The translations under genes and the position numbers were made by a program. A DNA stretch of 64,000 nt, taken from contig JALNVI010000001.1 of assembly GCA_023231425.1 (NCBI GenBank), forward strand, positions 1 through 64,000, given 5' to 3'. The notes below the pieces were generated by a model that saw nothing but the letters and a program-made list of their open reading frames with translations, did not search any database and had not been told where the DNA came from. The number at the start of each line of letters is the position of its first letter. The stretch's first letter is position 1. The DNA comes from Desulforhopalus sp. (GTDB taxonomy: Bacteria; Desulfobacterota; Desulfobulbia; Desulfobulbales; Desulfocapsaceae). Positions 38,257 to 47,014 of the stretch are shown here, piece by piece.

Positions 38257-39068
38257 GCCCGCTCCTCCGCCGGAACCCCGCCGAGCAGCAGCCGCAATTC
38301 GGCACAGCGCTCAAGAAAAGGAGCCTCGTTGCGGCGTTCAAAGGCACCGGCAAACGCATTTTCCAAGACATGGGCGGAGCGATTTTCCCCCGCAGTCAGA
38401 ACGAGAATCTTCTCGCCGGTGAGGGTTGCCTCTTCAATATCATGGGTGACGGTTATAGAAGTAAGCCCGGACTCCTCGTGAAAACCAGCCATCACCCGCT
38501 GCAGTTCCTCACGGATAGGGGCGTCGAGAGCTGAGAAGGGTTCATCAAGCAGAAGGAGGTCCGGCTCCAACACGAGGGTGCGGGCGATGGCAGCCCTCTG
38601 GCGCTGGCCCCTGGAGAGCTGCGAGGGATATTTTTCCTGCAGGGCCGCGATACCAAGCCACTCCAGCCAGTACTGCACCCGCGCCTCACCCTTTATCGGA
38701 TCAATCTCCATCTCCAACGGACTGTGGCGCCCATCTGGCCCGTAAAAATGGCGAATTTTCAAACCGAGGCGGGTATTCTCCCCCACCGTCGCCCAGGGGA
38801 GCAGACCATGATCCTGCAGAACCAGACCTGTCCGCGGACGGGGGCGCACAATATCTTCGCCGTCGATAATAATGCGTCCAGAGAGTGGGCGGTTCAGTCC
38901 GGCAAGCAGCAGCAAAAGCGTACTCTTGCCGCAGCCGGAAGGGCCGATAATACTCCACGCCTCCCCCCTGCCGATGGTCAGGGAAAAGTCCTGATACACC
39001 GCTTCGCTCCGCTGACCGCCCGGATGGCCAGCCTCATAACCGAAAGTAAGCAGATCAATCTGAATCAT
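38253..39068 (-). CDS. ABC transporter ATP-binding protein (SsuB/TauB type)
   Basis: A 271-residue ATPase with Walker A IGPSGCGKSTLLLL, signature LSRGQRQRAAI, Walker B DLLLLDEPFSALD and the H-loop TVTHDIEEA. An insert of about 20 residues around FYGPDGRHSPLEM, between the Q-loop and signature, is unusual for the family. It overlaps the binding-protein gene and the permease gene by 4 bp each. Confidence 0.92.
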   Translation of the reverse strand: MIQIDLLTFGYEAGHPGGQRSEAVYQDFSLTIGRGEAWSIIGPSGCGKSTLLLLLAGLNRPLSGRIIIDGEDIVRPRPRTGLVLQDHGLLPWATVGENTRLGLKIRHFYGPDGRHSPLEMEIDPIKGEARVQYWLEWLGIAALQEKYPSQLSRGQRQRAAIARTLVLEPDLLLLDEPFSALDAPIREELQRVMAGFHEESGLTSITVTHDIEEATLTGEKILVLTAGENRSAHVLENAFAGAFERRNEAPFLERCAELRLLLGGVPAEERA

Positions 39069-40000
39069 TTTTCCACGACGGACTGAAATTCTGCAGTGAC
39101 GGAGCTCTCATACGGCAGTGCCCTGTTAAGCAGCCCCTTGTCTACCATCCACTGCATAACGTCATTCCACTGCATCTCTGTCGGCAATTTTCCCACCGGG
39201 AAGGGCGGAATGGGATAGCTCTGTGCCACTTTTTTCGGCACCCGCGCCTTTTTCAGAAAGAGTGGCCGCCAGCGTTCCGGATCGGTGTTGATCGCCTTCG
39301 CGGCTTCATTCCAGGCGCGGACAAAGCCCGCCACCGCCGTTTTTTTCTCACGGATGGCGGTGTCACTGAAGGTGATCACCGAGAGACTAAGGGGATTCCC
39401 TGCATCGTTGACAATCTCCACCGCACCGGATTCCATCGCTGAAAAGCCGAGGGGATCAGGCATGGTGGCAGCCTGCAGCTGTCCAGAAAGCAGAAGCTGC
39501 AGGCGGTCCGGCAGCACCGGTACCGAGGCATAGCGGATATCCTGCACTTTCACTCCCGCCTCACTGAGCATGCGATCGCTGATATATTCAATCACCGTAT
39601 TGCGAGAGATACCGATAGGAATACCGGCCAGGTCTGCAGCGGTTTTCACCCCGCTCCCCGGTGCAACGAGGATTCGGAAAAGAGGTGATTGCCCCAGCGG
39701 GGAGCGTGCCACTCCGACAATCTTCGCCGTTGTCTGGCTGCGGTTGAGAGCCGCCGCTCCAGAGATTTCGTTGACCATGCCGTCAATACGCTGCGCCTGC
39801 ATCAGCTGGTCTCGGGAGACGGCAGATCCCACCGGCAGGACCTCTACTTTCAACCCTTCCCGGGTAAAAAGCCCCAGCTCCTCGGCCACATGGACAGGCA
39901 GGGCATCGGGGATGGGCAGCAGCGCGAGACGCAGGGTCTCTGCGCCCGCCGGCACAACAAAAAAGGCAAAGAGCAGCAGGATAAGAAGCAGTTTTTTCAT
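39065..40000 (-). CDS. ABC transporter substrate-binding protein (NMT1/SsuA-like)
   Basis: A 311-residue periplasmic binding protein with a signal peptide (LLLILLLFAFFVVPAGA). The fold signs are LRLALLPIPDALPVHVAEELGL near the N-terminus, DLAGIPIGISRNTVIEY, and a hinge before TMPDPLG. It is the first gene of the importer operon. The ligand is unresolved between sulfonate-like and pyrimidine-like compounds. Confidence 0.88.
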   Translation of the reverse strand: MKKLLLILLLFAFFVVPAGAETLRLALLPIPDALPVHVAEELGLFTREGLKVEVLPVGSAVSRDQLMQAQRIDGMVNEISGAAALNRSQTTAKIVGVARSPLGQSPLFRILVAPGSGVKTAADLAGIPIGISRNTVIEYISDRMLSEAGVKVQDIRYASVPVLPDRLQLLLSGQLQAATMPDPLGFSAMESGAVEIVNDAGNPLSLSVITFSDTAIREKKTAVAGFVRAWNEAAKAINTDPERWRPLFLKKARVPKKVAQSYPIPPFPVGKLPTEMQWNDVMQWMVDKGLLNRALPYESSVTAEFQSVVEK

Positions 40001-40299
40001 GATATATCACCTGTGGAAAGGGGCAGCGGAGCAGGTCGAATAAACAAGGAACATACCACGTTCCGCCGCACTTGAAAAACAGCGAATTACGACACAGGTA
40101 TGAAAAATAAATTACTCTCAGTTACATTTTCTTCTTTTATAGAATATTTCCGGATAATAAAATTTTTTCTGCTTTTCACCATCACCCCCAGCAGAAGCTA
40201 TGCTGCGGCGGGTTGTCGCCAGACCCGAGATATGGTATTTTCCGGCAGATTATTTCTGCGGCCGTGCTCCGCACGCCGTACCACTTTCAGGAGGTTCCC

Positions 40300-40689
40300 A
40301 TGGCCCTGCTCGTCCCCGTTTCAGAAGGAGAACTACTCGACAAGCTCTCCATCCTGCTTATCAAAAAAGACCGCATCACCAGCCCGGAAAAACTCGTTAA
40401 TATTGAGCGGGAATTCGAGATACTCAACAAGGTATTGAAGGAGAAGTGCCCGACATCAGCAGAACTGGATGCTCTGCGCGGGGAACTGCGGCAGGTGAAT
40501 GAGGCGTTGTGGGATATTGAGGACGAACTCCGCCTCTGCGAAAAGAAAAAGAACTTCGAGCAGCGCTTTATCGAACTGGCACGCAGCGTCTATCAGACCA
40601 ACGACCGCCGCTCGCAGATAAAATACCAGATCAATGCCCTGCTCGGCTCTGAGCTGGTGGAAGAAAAGAGTTACGAGGAGTATATGTGA
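40300..40689 (+). CDS. DUF6165-family protein
   Basis: A 129-residue soluble, helical protein. CAGGAGG 6 nt upstream fixes the start. The N-terminal SEGELLDKLSILLIKKDRI followed by NIEREFEIL is the recurring pattern of DUF6165, whose function is unknown but which often neighbours glycosyltransferases. Its stop overlaps the GTG start of the GT9 gene, so the two are translationally coupled and probably work together in surface-glycan assembly. Confidence 0.8.
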   Translation: MALLVPVSEGELLDKLSILLIKKDRITSPEKLVNIEREFEILNKVLKEKCPTSAELDALRGELRQVNEALWDIEDELRLCEKKKNFEQRFIELARSVYQTNDRRSQIKYQINALLGSELVEEKSYEEYM

Positions 40690-41612
40690 GTCTTCTGATT
40701 ATTAAATTGAGCGCCCTCGGGGACGTGATCCAGGCAGAGGGTGCAATCCACGACATCCGCCTGCACCACCCGCAGGAGCAGATCACGGTACTGACCATGC
40801 CCCGCTTCCGCACCATCATGGAGCGTTGTCCGTGGGTGGATGAAGTGGTGTGCGACTCCCGCCCGCCCCGCTGGAATCTGCCAGCAATGTGGCGGCTGCG
40901 GCGTTTTTTTCACAGCAGAAAATTTGACCGAATCTATGATCTCCAGCAGGCTGGCCGCACGAAGTTCTACTACCGCTGGCTCTCTCCCGGGCGGGAGTGG
41001 TTTGGCAACGCTCCGGGCTGTGCCCTCTTCCGCCAACGGCCAAAAGACACCTCGGCCCTGGATCATTTCCACGACGCCCTGCAGGCTGCCGACATTGCGG
41101 CGGAACATACCCTGCATCCGGATGTGAGCTGGATGGCGGAGGAGGTCGATGATATCCTCCACCGTGAAGGATTGAAGGCGGGCTATGTACTGCTCATCCC
41201 CGGTGCCTCCGCCGCCCATCCCCTGAAACGCTGGCCATACTTTGCGGAACTGGCGAAAAAACTCCTCGCCCGCGGCCTCACTCCGGTCACCGTTCCCGGT
41301 CCCGACGAGCTTGAACTCTGCCGCACCCTGCCAGGCAGAATGCTCATCCCCCCGGAAGGAGGGTGGTACGACTACTTCTTCCTCGCCGGCTTCATCCGTC
41401 AGGCCGCCTTCATCGTTGGCAACGACACCGGCCCGACCCATATCGCCGCCGACCTCGGCGGAAGCGGCCTTGCCCTCTTCAGCGGCCACGCCACCCCGGA
41501 ATCCACCGGCATTACCCACAGTGGGCTCGCTGTTTTGCAAAAGGAAAAACTCGCCAATCTCAGCGTGGAAGAAGTGGAAGCGTGTCTCGTAAGTACATTT
41601 CTCTCCAGCTGA
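40686..41612 (+). CDS. Glycosyltransferase family 9 protein (heptosyltransferase-like)
   Basis: A 308-residue GT-B enzyme with the ADP-heptose transferase pattern: LIIKLSALGDVIQAEGAI at the N-terminus, LIPGASAAHPLKRWP at the domain hinge, and FIVGNDTGPTHIAADLG in the donor-binding half. It would add a heptose or related sugar to LPS core in the cytoplasm; donor and acceptor are not certain. The start is GTG overlapping the previous stop. It converges on the GT10 gene with 18 bp between stops. Confidence 0.88.
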   Translation: MSLLIIKLSALGDVIQAEGAIHDIRLHHPQEQITVLTMPRFRTIMERCPWVDEVVCDSRPPRWNLPAMWRLRRFFHSRKFDRIYDLQQAGRTKFYYRWLSPGREWFGNAPGCALFRQRPKDTSALDHFHDALQAADIAAEHTLHPDVSWMAEEVDDILHREGLKAGYVLLIPGASAAHPLKRWPYFAELAKKLLARGLTPVTVPGPDELELCRTLPGRMLIPPEGGWYDYFFLAGFIRQAAFIVGNDTGPTHIAADLGGSGLALFSGHATPESTGITHSGLAVLQKEKLANLSVEEVEACLVSTFLSS

Positions 41613-41630
41613 AAACCCCGCTCTCCCCGG

Positions 41631-42734
41631 TCAATGCCGTTGCTGCCACCAGTGCCAGCCGCCGATTAACGCCTTCTCCATTCCCCCGCGCAGAGCAGCA
41701 AGCGGATTTTTCACCCGCAGTGTTGACCGGTTACAGATGGAACGGCCCATGGTCTGTCTGCGTATCTTCTTCTCCTGTTCGCCAATAGAGTGCGCCAGCA
41801 GGGCAAAAAGATTCTCCTCCTCCAGCACCCGCCGCCGCGCCTCTATAATATAAGGCAGGCGATCACGCCACTCCCCGGCGGCGATGGTAGAACAAATGAT
41901 GTCCCGCGCCCGATCATAGTCGGTGATATCCACCGGTACAAAACTCTCCGGCGGGAAGATCTCCGCCGCATCCGGTGCCCCATAATAAAAAGGCAGGGTA
42001 AAACCAAGCAGAGCATCGGGCAATTTTTCGGTGAGATGACGCGGATAGATATGGTTCTCTACAGCGATATGATACTGGTAGGGGTCAAGAATATCTGCTT
42101 TGTCGTTCATCGGATTAACCCCGTGGCCGTAGATATCCAGCTCCGGCATCTCATCCTTGAGCTGCCAGGTAAAACGGGTGCGCGCTGCATGGATGGTGGT
42201 CCCTCCGGAAGAGCGGTCTGAGCAGACGGTGGAGATCAGCTTCGTCTTCTCCGGCACCTCCATTTCATAGATGTCATCCCAGCTGCGGAAATCCGCACCC
42301 TCCACCGGCATGCCGTAGTACCAGGTGAGACCGGGATGATGGAAAATAACGTTGGGATGGCGCACTGCCCACGGCTCCTGAAAGGTGAGGATGGAACCAT
42401 ACTGACGCAGATAGTCGGTGCCGTAGACGGTAATCGAGGACGGCTCCAGGGTTACCAGCATGGTGCGCTCTTTCGCGCAGGACAGATGTTCTTCGCTGCG
42501 CTTCTCTCCGTGCAGGTGCTTCGGCAGGTCGTGGTAAACCACCAGCCAGTCATAGTCACTGCAGTTGACATCAAAGTCGAAGTAACAGTCGCCCCACTGC
42601 GGTCGTGAGCCAGGAAATTGACGCAACAACAGCTTTGTTTCCTCCGGTGTCCCATGCTCAACACCCCGGTGGAGAAACTTCACCTTAATCTTTGGTTCGC
42701 CCCACCGGGCGGCAAACTCCTGCGCCGCACCCAT
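41631..42734 (-). CDS. Glycosyltransferase family 10 (fucosyltransferase-like)
   Basis: A 367-residue protein whose C-terminal half carries the GT10 donor motif: YGHGVNP, then YQYHIAVENH and LTEKLPDALLGFTLPFYYG. Known members transfer fucose from GDP-fucose in alpha-1,3/1,4 linkage; the donor here is unproved, and no GDP-fucose genes are in the window. It starts inside the stop codon of the upstream MltB-type gene (TAATG), a coupling I cannot explain functionally. Confidence 0.85.
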   Translation of the reverse strand: MGAAQEFAARWGEPKIKVKFLHRGVEHGTPEETKLLLRQFPGSRPQWGDCYFDFDVNCSDYDWLVVYHDLPKHLHGEKRSEEHLSCAKERTMLVTLEPSSITVYGTDYLRQYGSILTFQEPWAVRHPNVIFHHPGLTWYYGMPVEGADFRSWDDIYEMEVPEKTKLISTVCSDRSSGGTTIHAARTRFTWQLKDEMPELDIYGHGVNPMNDKADILDPYQYHIAVENHIYPRHLTEKLPDALLGFTLPFYYGAPDAAEIFPPESFVPVDITDYDRARDIICSTIAAGEWRDRLPYIIEARRRVLEEENLFALLAHSIGEQEKKIRRQTMGRSICNRSTLRVKNPLAALRGGMEKALIGGWHWWQQRH

Positions 42735-44041
42735 TACCTCACCTCCAGAATCTTCGGGACGGACTTCGACCGGACCTCAAGATGCTTCACAGAAATACGA
42801 CCGGCATTGCCCTGCTTCATCGCCTTCTTCAACTGCCCCAGCAAGGTAGCGGTGGGCTCGCCGTCCTGCAGCAGACCGTGTTGTCCCTGGAAATCACGGA
42901 TAGCCTGCCGACTGCCGGAACCAATGGAACCATCAATTTTCCCATCGTAATTACCCAGTTCGGTGAGCAGCTGCTGCAGCTCCAGCTTCTGCTGAAAGCC
43001 CAGCGAACCAGCCGGACGCGGCCACGGTGCGGCAACCCCGCCGCGACCGCGGATGTAGTCGGCAAGCAGCCCCACCGCGAGGGCATAGGCATCGGCGTTG
43101 TTGTAACGTTTAATAACGAAAAAGTTTTTCAGCAGCAGAAAGGCAGGCCCCTGCGCACCGGCAGGAAGTTTCAATTCGGCACGCTCTCCCTGAAACGGAA
43201 ACTGACTGCCGTCCGGACGCCGCATGCCGAGCCGACTCCACTCCTTGAGGGTCATGGTATCCCCTTCATATTTCTTAAAATCAACCTTGTTACCCGTCGC
43301 GGCTGCAGCCTCAAAACCCCATGGTCCGCCGTTGCTCCATTTATTATGCTGCAACAGACTGGCAGCAGTGCCGAGGGCATCCGGAATGGAGTTCCAGATA
43401 TCGCGACGACCATCGTGATCCATGTCAACCCCGTAAGCAAGATAACTGGTGGGGATAAACTGTGTCTGCCCCATTGCTCCAGCCCAGGATCCGGTAAAAT
43501 TTTCTTTCTTCACATCCCCCGCAGCAAGAATCTTCAACGCGGCGATGAGCTGACTGGTGGCGTATTTACGCCGTTTACTGTCCTTCCAGGCCAGCGTTGC
43601 CAGTGCCCGGGGCACGTAATGCAGGCGGGAAGGCTGCGCGAGCACTGCGCCGTAGTTGGTCTCCATCGACCAGATGGCCAGCAAAATAGCAGGATCAACG
43701 CCAAAACGACGGCTCACCTCGTTGAGAGTGGCCCGATGCAGCGCCCACTGCCGTTTGCCTTCCTCGGCCTTGATGCTGTTGGCTCGACTGTCAAGATAGT
43801 CCCAGATCTCGGTTTTAAACTCCGGCTGCCAGGCCGCCTTCTCCAGTACCTCGAGGTCCGGCTCGGTAACACCGGTAAAGGCGGCGTCCCAGACAGCGCG
43901 GCTCACCCCCTGCTTCGCCGCTGTCGGATACATTCCGGCAAGCCACTGCTGAAATTCGGTTGCCCCTGCAGAATGCACCCCGAAAAAGAGGCCGGCGAGA
44001 AGAAGGACCGTGCTGAGAAGTCCGCGTTGAATGTGCATCAT
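42734..44041 (-). CDS. Lytic murein transglycosylase B-type with peptidoglycan-binding domain
   Basis: A 435-residue exported enzyme that makes 1,6-anhydro-muropeptides. The start follows GGAG. It has a signal peptide (STVLLLAGLFFGVHSAGA), an SLT_2/MltB domain with catalytic Glu in IWSMETNYG, GAMGQTQFIP and DGRRDIWNS, and a C-terminal PG_binding_1 domain (about 350-410, LTELGNYDGKIDG). No lipobox is seen, so it is periplasmic rather than lipid-anchored. Confidence 0.92.
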   Translation of the reverse strand: MMHIQRGLLSTVLLLAGLFFGVHSAGATEFQQWLAGMYPTAAKQGVSRAVWDAAFTGVTEPDLEVLEKAAWQPEFKTEIWDYLDSRANSIKAEEGKRQWALHRATLNEVSRRFGVDPAILLAIWSMETNYGAVLAQPSRLHYVPRALATLAWKDSKRRKYATSQLIAALKILAAGDVKKENFTGSWAGAMGQTQFIPTSYLAYGVDMDHDGRRDIWNSIPDALGTAASLLQHNKWSNGGPWGFEAAAATGNKVDFKKYEGDTMTLKEWSRLGMRRPDGSQFPFQGERAELKLPAGAQGPAFLLLKNFFVIKRYNNADAYALAVGLLADYIRGRGGVAAPWPRPAGSLGFQQKLELQQLLTELGNYDGKIDGSIGSGSRQAIRDFQGQHGLLQDGEPTATLLGQLKKAMKQGNAGRISVKHLEVRSKSVPKILEVR

Positions 44042-44110
44042 GAGATACTCCTGAAGAAATAAGGGTGACAAAAAGACTCCACCGGATTTGGCCAGGGAAG
44101 GCTCATTTAT

Positions 44111-44140
44111 GGGTGCCTTGAAACAGCTTATTTTTATGTA
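44111..44140 (+). repeat. GGGTACC-family repeat, left-end fragment
   Basis: Only GGGTGCCTTGAAACAGCTTA and a few further bases remain, 70 bp upstream of the mltB-type start. Confidence 0.5.
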
Positions 44141-44232
44141 ATATTAAACGTTCTCTGTGGTCTCTGCAGGAACGGTAAAAGCCTGCTGGCACGGGCATAC
44201 CAAAACCGCAGTCTGCCTTTCCACATGGATGC

Positions 44233-44440
44233 TTTTCAACAAACCGTGCAAAAAAGTTTTCAACATTTTAACCTGGGAGAACATTTTCTGGAAAAATATT
44301 TTCCTCTCTTTTTTTATCCCGCTTTTTCATTGAGTTAATGTCCTGTTACGGCAAAGAAAACGCTCTCGACACCTTCTGCACTCCCCTGCATTCCCCACAT
44401 TTTTCAAGTTTTCCACAAGTTATCAACATTCTTTCCACTT
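44233..44440. other. AT-rich stretch with DnaA-box-like 9-mers
   Basis: TTTTCAACA occurs at 44233-44241 and 44257-44265, TTTTCCACA at 44409-44417 and TTATCAACA at 44420-44428, each one mismatch from TTATCCACA-type boxes. TGTGGAAAA occurs further on at 44702-44710. No dnaA, dnaN or other origin gene is near. Confidence 0.3.
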
Positions 44441-44452
44441 TAAAATCCACTG

Positions 44453-44481
44453 TTGACAAGCCCCACGTCTTTATATATCTT
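44453..44481 (+). promoter_or_regulatory. Sigma70-type promoter of the small RNA candidate
   Basis: A perfect -35 TTGACA (44453-44458), a 17-nt spacer and TATCTT (44476-44481) as -10; TATATC with a shorter spacer is an alternative. It precedes no open reading frame before a strong terminator. Confidence 0.6.
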
Positions 44482-44487
44482 AGTAAG

Positions 44488-44607
44488 ATAACAGCGGAGA
44501 AAACGCAGCTCCGGTGTGAAAGCAGGAATTGTAGTTCTTTTCTTTTTTCCTTCTTCTTTTCTCTCCTTTGAAAGGGGCTCGTTCTTCGGAACGAGCCCCT
44601 TTTTTTG
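44488..44607 (+). ncRNA. Candidate small RNA or transcribed leader of about 120 nt
   Basis: A promoter upstream and a 14-bp hairpin (AAAGGGGCTCGTTC, TTCG loop, GAACGAGCCCCTTT, 44571-44602) with a T-run downstream delimit a stand-alone unit. There is no start codon with an open frame inside. The part before the hairpin is almost all C/T and ends CTCTCCTTTG, which can pair with AAAGGAG ribosome sites. No plus-strand gene lies upstream for 2.8 kb, so the terminator has no other obvious client. It could instead be an attenuated leader of the polyferredoxin gene. Confidence 0.55.
44571..44607 (+). terminator. Strong UUCG-type terminator
   Basis: A 14-bp perfect stem with a TTCG tetraloop and seven or more T on the plus strand. 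The minus strand lacks a T-run, so it acts on plus-strand transcripts. Confidence 0.9.
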
Positions 44608-44678
44608 TATCAGAGAAGCCACTGCAAACAAACGTTTCACGTGTAACATATACAGGTTTTGAATCATCCTGCAATTTC

Positions 44679-44692
44679 TTGACTTACATCAA
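44679..44692 (+). promoter_or_regulatory. FNR/HcpR-like binding site
   Basis: TTGACTTACATCAA differs at one position from the FNR consensus TTGATNNNNATCAA. It is 68 bp before the polyferredoxin start codon. Confidence 0.5.
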
Positions 44693-44702
44693 TGCTTCCG
44701 CT

Positions 44703-44721
44703 GTGGAAAATGTTATTCCAC
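44703..44721. promoter_or_regulatory. Second palindrome before the polyferredoxin gene
   Basis: GTGGAA and TTCCAC flank AATGTTA, an operator-sized inverted repeat between the FNR-like site and the start codon. The binding protein is unknown. Confidence 0.35.
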
Positions 44722-44760
44722 CGAAGTACAGTGTATAAAAATCACTTTAACAGAGTCCCC

Positions 44761-45753
44761 ATGAAATTATCTCATCACCTGCCAGGGTCCATTACTCCCG
44801 TCCGTTTTCAGCGCACCATCCAGAGCATCTTTCTGCTCTACTCAATCTGGATCGGCTGGCGTTTCTACCAGTTCACCCTCTGGGCATCCGGACAGACTGA
44901 TATCTACACCCCGCGCCCGGACTCGGTGGAAGCCTTCCTGCCAATCTCCGCGCTGATAAGTCTGCGCGACCTGATTCAAACCCACCACTGGGATGTAATC
45001 CATCCCGCCGGGCTCTCTTTTTTTCTCATCGCCATCACCATTTCATTTTTCTTCCGCAAGGCCTTCTGCGGGTATATCTGCCCGGTGGGGCTGATCTCCG
45101 GCTGGCTCAACTGGATTGGCAGTAAGCTTCACCTGAGCAAAGTTCCGCCCCGCTGGATTGATTATCTGCTGCAGCTTGTAAAATACAGTATCCTCGCCTT
45201 CTTTATATGGATTGTGGTTTTCAGGATGAGCCTGGCCAACATTCACAGCTTAATGCGCTCCCCTTTCAATCTTGTGGCAGACGGCAAAATGCTCCAGTTC
45301 TTCCTGCACCCCTCCACCACCACCCTGCTTGTCCTCGTCGGCCTCTTCGTGCTCGGGATCGGACTGCGCAGCTTCTGGTGCCGCTATCTCTGTCCCTACG
45401 GTGCCCTGCTGGGCCTCTTCAGCAAGTTCAGCCCGGTATATATCAACCGCGAAGAGAAACAGTGTATTCACTGCGGCAAGTGCCGTCTGGCATGCCCGGC
45501 GGGAATTGACGTAGATGTGCGCGAGAAGATGATCTCAACCGAATGCCTCGGCTGCATGCGTTGCCGCGCAGTCTGTCCGCAGGAGGAGTGCCTCACCGTA
45601 CGCCTCGGAGACAGCCCCATCCGCTGGTGGTATCTCGGTGCCGGGGCAGTTATTATGTTTATGCTCCTCTGGCTCATCGCCTTCGCTCTCGGCGGCTGGG
45701 AATCAACCCTGCCCAAAGATATGTTCCGCATCTTTTACCAGAAAATAATGTAA
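44761..45753 (+). CDS. NapH/MauN-type membrane polyferredoxin
   Basis: A 330-residue inner-membrane electron-transfer protein with about five membrane segments. It has two membrane-flanking motifs, FCGYICPVG and CRYLCPYGALLG, typical of NapH/NosR-like proteins. Two [4Fe-4S] motifs follow, CIHCGKCRLACP and CLGCMRCRAVCP. It probably passes electrons from quinol to a periplasmic reductase; the partner is not adjacent. ATG 44761 is preferred because the FNR-like site would fall inside or next to the longer frame. Confidence 0.88.
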   Translation: MKLSHHLPGSITPVRFQRTIQSIFLLYSIWIGWRFYQFTLWASGQTDIYTPRPDSVEAFLPISALISLRDLIQTHHWDVIHPAGLSFFLIAITISFFFRKAFCGYICPVGLISGWLNWIGSKLHLSKVPPRWIDYLLQLVKYSILAFFIWIVVFRMSLANIHSLMRSPFNLVADGKMLQFFLHPSTTTLLVLVGLFVLGIGLRSFWCRYLCPYGALLGLFSKFSPVYINREEKQCIHCGKCRLACPAGIDVDVREKMISTECLGCMRCRAVCPQEECLTVRLGDSPIRWWYLGAGAVIMFMLLWLIAFALGGWESTLPKDMFRIFYQKIM

Positions 45754-45902
45754 CGTATTTTCAGATGGTTGCATTCCTCGACTGTAACTTCTCAAAAACC
45801 GTGGAACACACAAATTAAAACAGGAAGGACGGAAGATGGGAGCCAGGAGAAAGGGCAAAAACGGAGGAGCGGCGATTTCAATTCCGCAGATCTTTCAGCG
45901 TT

Positions 45903-47012
45903 TCACACCAGTTCAGCCATCACGATATTGGCAAGGGGGTATCCGGCCGGACTGAGCTTGAGATGGGTCGGGGTAATTTCGATAAGACCCTGCTCCATCA
46001 GCTTCTGCAGGACCCCGCCATAATACTGACGCGGCTCAAAATGGAAACGGCGCTGAAGTTCTAACAACTCCACCCCTTCCATCATGCGCAGTCCCATAAT
46101 CACCGTCTCACGAAAGGAAGCCTCGAGGTCGAGGCTCTCCCGCTCCACCACTGCATCCTTCCCCGCTGTAATTTTCTCGATATAGCGCCGCGGATTCTCC
46201 TCGCGCCGTTCCCGGCACCCCTGCAAATAACTCACCGCCGCCGCCCCTGCAGCAAACCAGCACTCATTGCGCCAGTAACGGATATTGTGCCGGCAGCGGT
46301 ATCCCGGAAGGGCATAGTTGGAGGTCTCGTAGTGTTCAAAACCAGCTTCTGCCGTCACTCTGTTGACAAGGTAATCCATACGAAGAATCTCCTCCTCACC
46401 TGGCAGGGTCAGTTGTCCCTGCTCAAGGGCTGTGAACAGCGGAGTTCCCTCCTCCGGGGTGAGCTGATAGAGAGAAATATGCCGGGGATAAAGTTCAAGG
46501 GCACAGCGAAGAGAGAAACCGAAGGCCTGCGCATCCTGGTCAGGAAGACCATACATCAGATCAAGGCTGAGATTATCGAAACCCGCGTCCCGGGCCATTC
46601 TAATGGCCTCGCGGGCCTCCTCCGCATTATGGATACGGCCCAGGGCACGCAGCTCGTCGTTGTCAAAGGACTGTACGCCGAAGGAAATACGGTTGACTCC
46701 CGCCATTCGCAGACGCCGCAGGGATTCAAAAGAGACGGTACCGGGGTTAGCCTCCATGGAAACCTCTGCCCCTTCAGCAAAGGAAAAGTGCTGCGTGATA
46801 AAATCAAGCAGTTCACAGAGAAGATCTGCCGGGAGCGAAGTGGGAGTCCCACCGCCGAAAAAGAGCGTGGAGAGTTGCCTGCGGGGCAGGCGGCTCAGCT
46901 CCTCCAGCAGGGCTGTGCAGTAGGGACGGTACAGCTCACGCGCCCCGGCCACCGAAGCAAAGGCGCAGTAGCCGCACTTCTTTTCACAGAAAGGGATATG
47001 GATATAGAGCAT
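45903..47012 (-). CDS. hemW: Radical SAM heme chaperone HemW
   Basis: A 369-residue radical SAM protein with the HemW-type start YIHIPFCEKKCGYCAFAS, giving the CxxxCxxC cluster, and GGGTPTSLP. HemW binds heme and helps insert it into respiratory enzymes; older annotations call it oxygen-independent coproporphyrinogen oxidase. ATG 47012 is used; GTG 47018 would overlap radC by 4 bp. It lies immediately after radC. Confidence 0.93.
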   Translation of the reverse strand: MLYIHIPFCEKKCGYCAFASVAGARELYRPYCTALLEELSRLPRRQLSTLFFGGGTPTSLPADLLCELLDFITQHFSFAEGAEVSMEANPGTVSFESLRRLRMAGVNRISFGVQSFDNDELRALGRIHNAEEAREAIRMARDAGFDNLSLDLMYGLPDQDAQAFGFSLRCALELYPRHISLYQLTPEEGTPLFTALEQGQLTLPGEEEILRMDYLVNRVTAEAGFEHYETSNYALPGYRCRHNIRYWRNECWFAAGAAAVSYLQGCRERREENPRRYIEKITAGKDAVVERESLDLEASFRETVIMGLRMMEGVELLELQRRFHFEPRQYYGGVLQKLMEQGLIEITPTHLKLSPAGYPLANIVMAELV

Positions 47013-47014
47013 GG

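Noticed and set aside
37507..40000. Naming the importer as taurine- or nitrate-specific
   Set aside because: Family motifs fit several substrates and no dedicated catabolic gene is adjacent.
39065..40000. Thiamine-precursor (ThiY-like) assignment for the binding protein
   Set aside because: No thiamine gene or TPP riboswitch is visible in the upstream 40001-40299 region.
42692..44062. Open frame of about 450 codons antisense to the MltB-type gene
   Set aside because: It is a shadow of a well-supported transglycosylase gene and shows no family features.
44233..44710. Possible replication origin from clustered DnaA-box-like 9-mers
   Set aside because: All matches have a mismatch, the region is simply T-rich, and dnaA, dnaN, rpmH or gid genes are absent. 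Kept only as a low-confidence feature.
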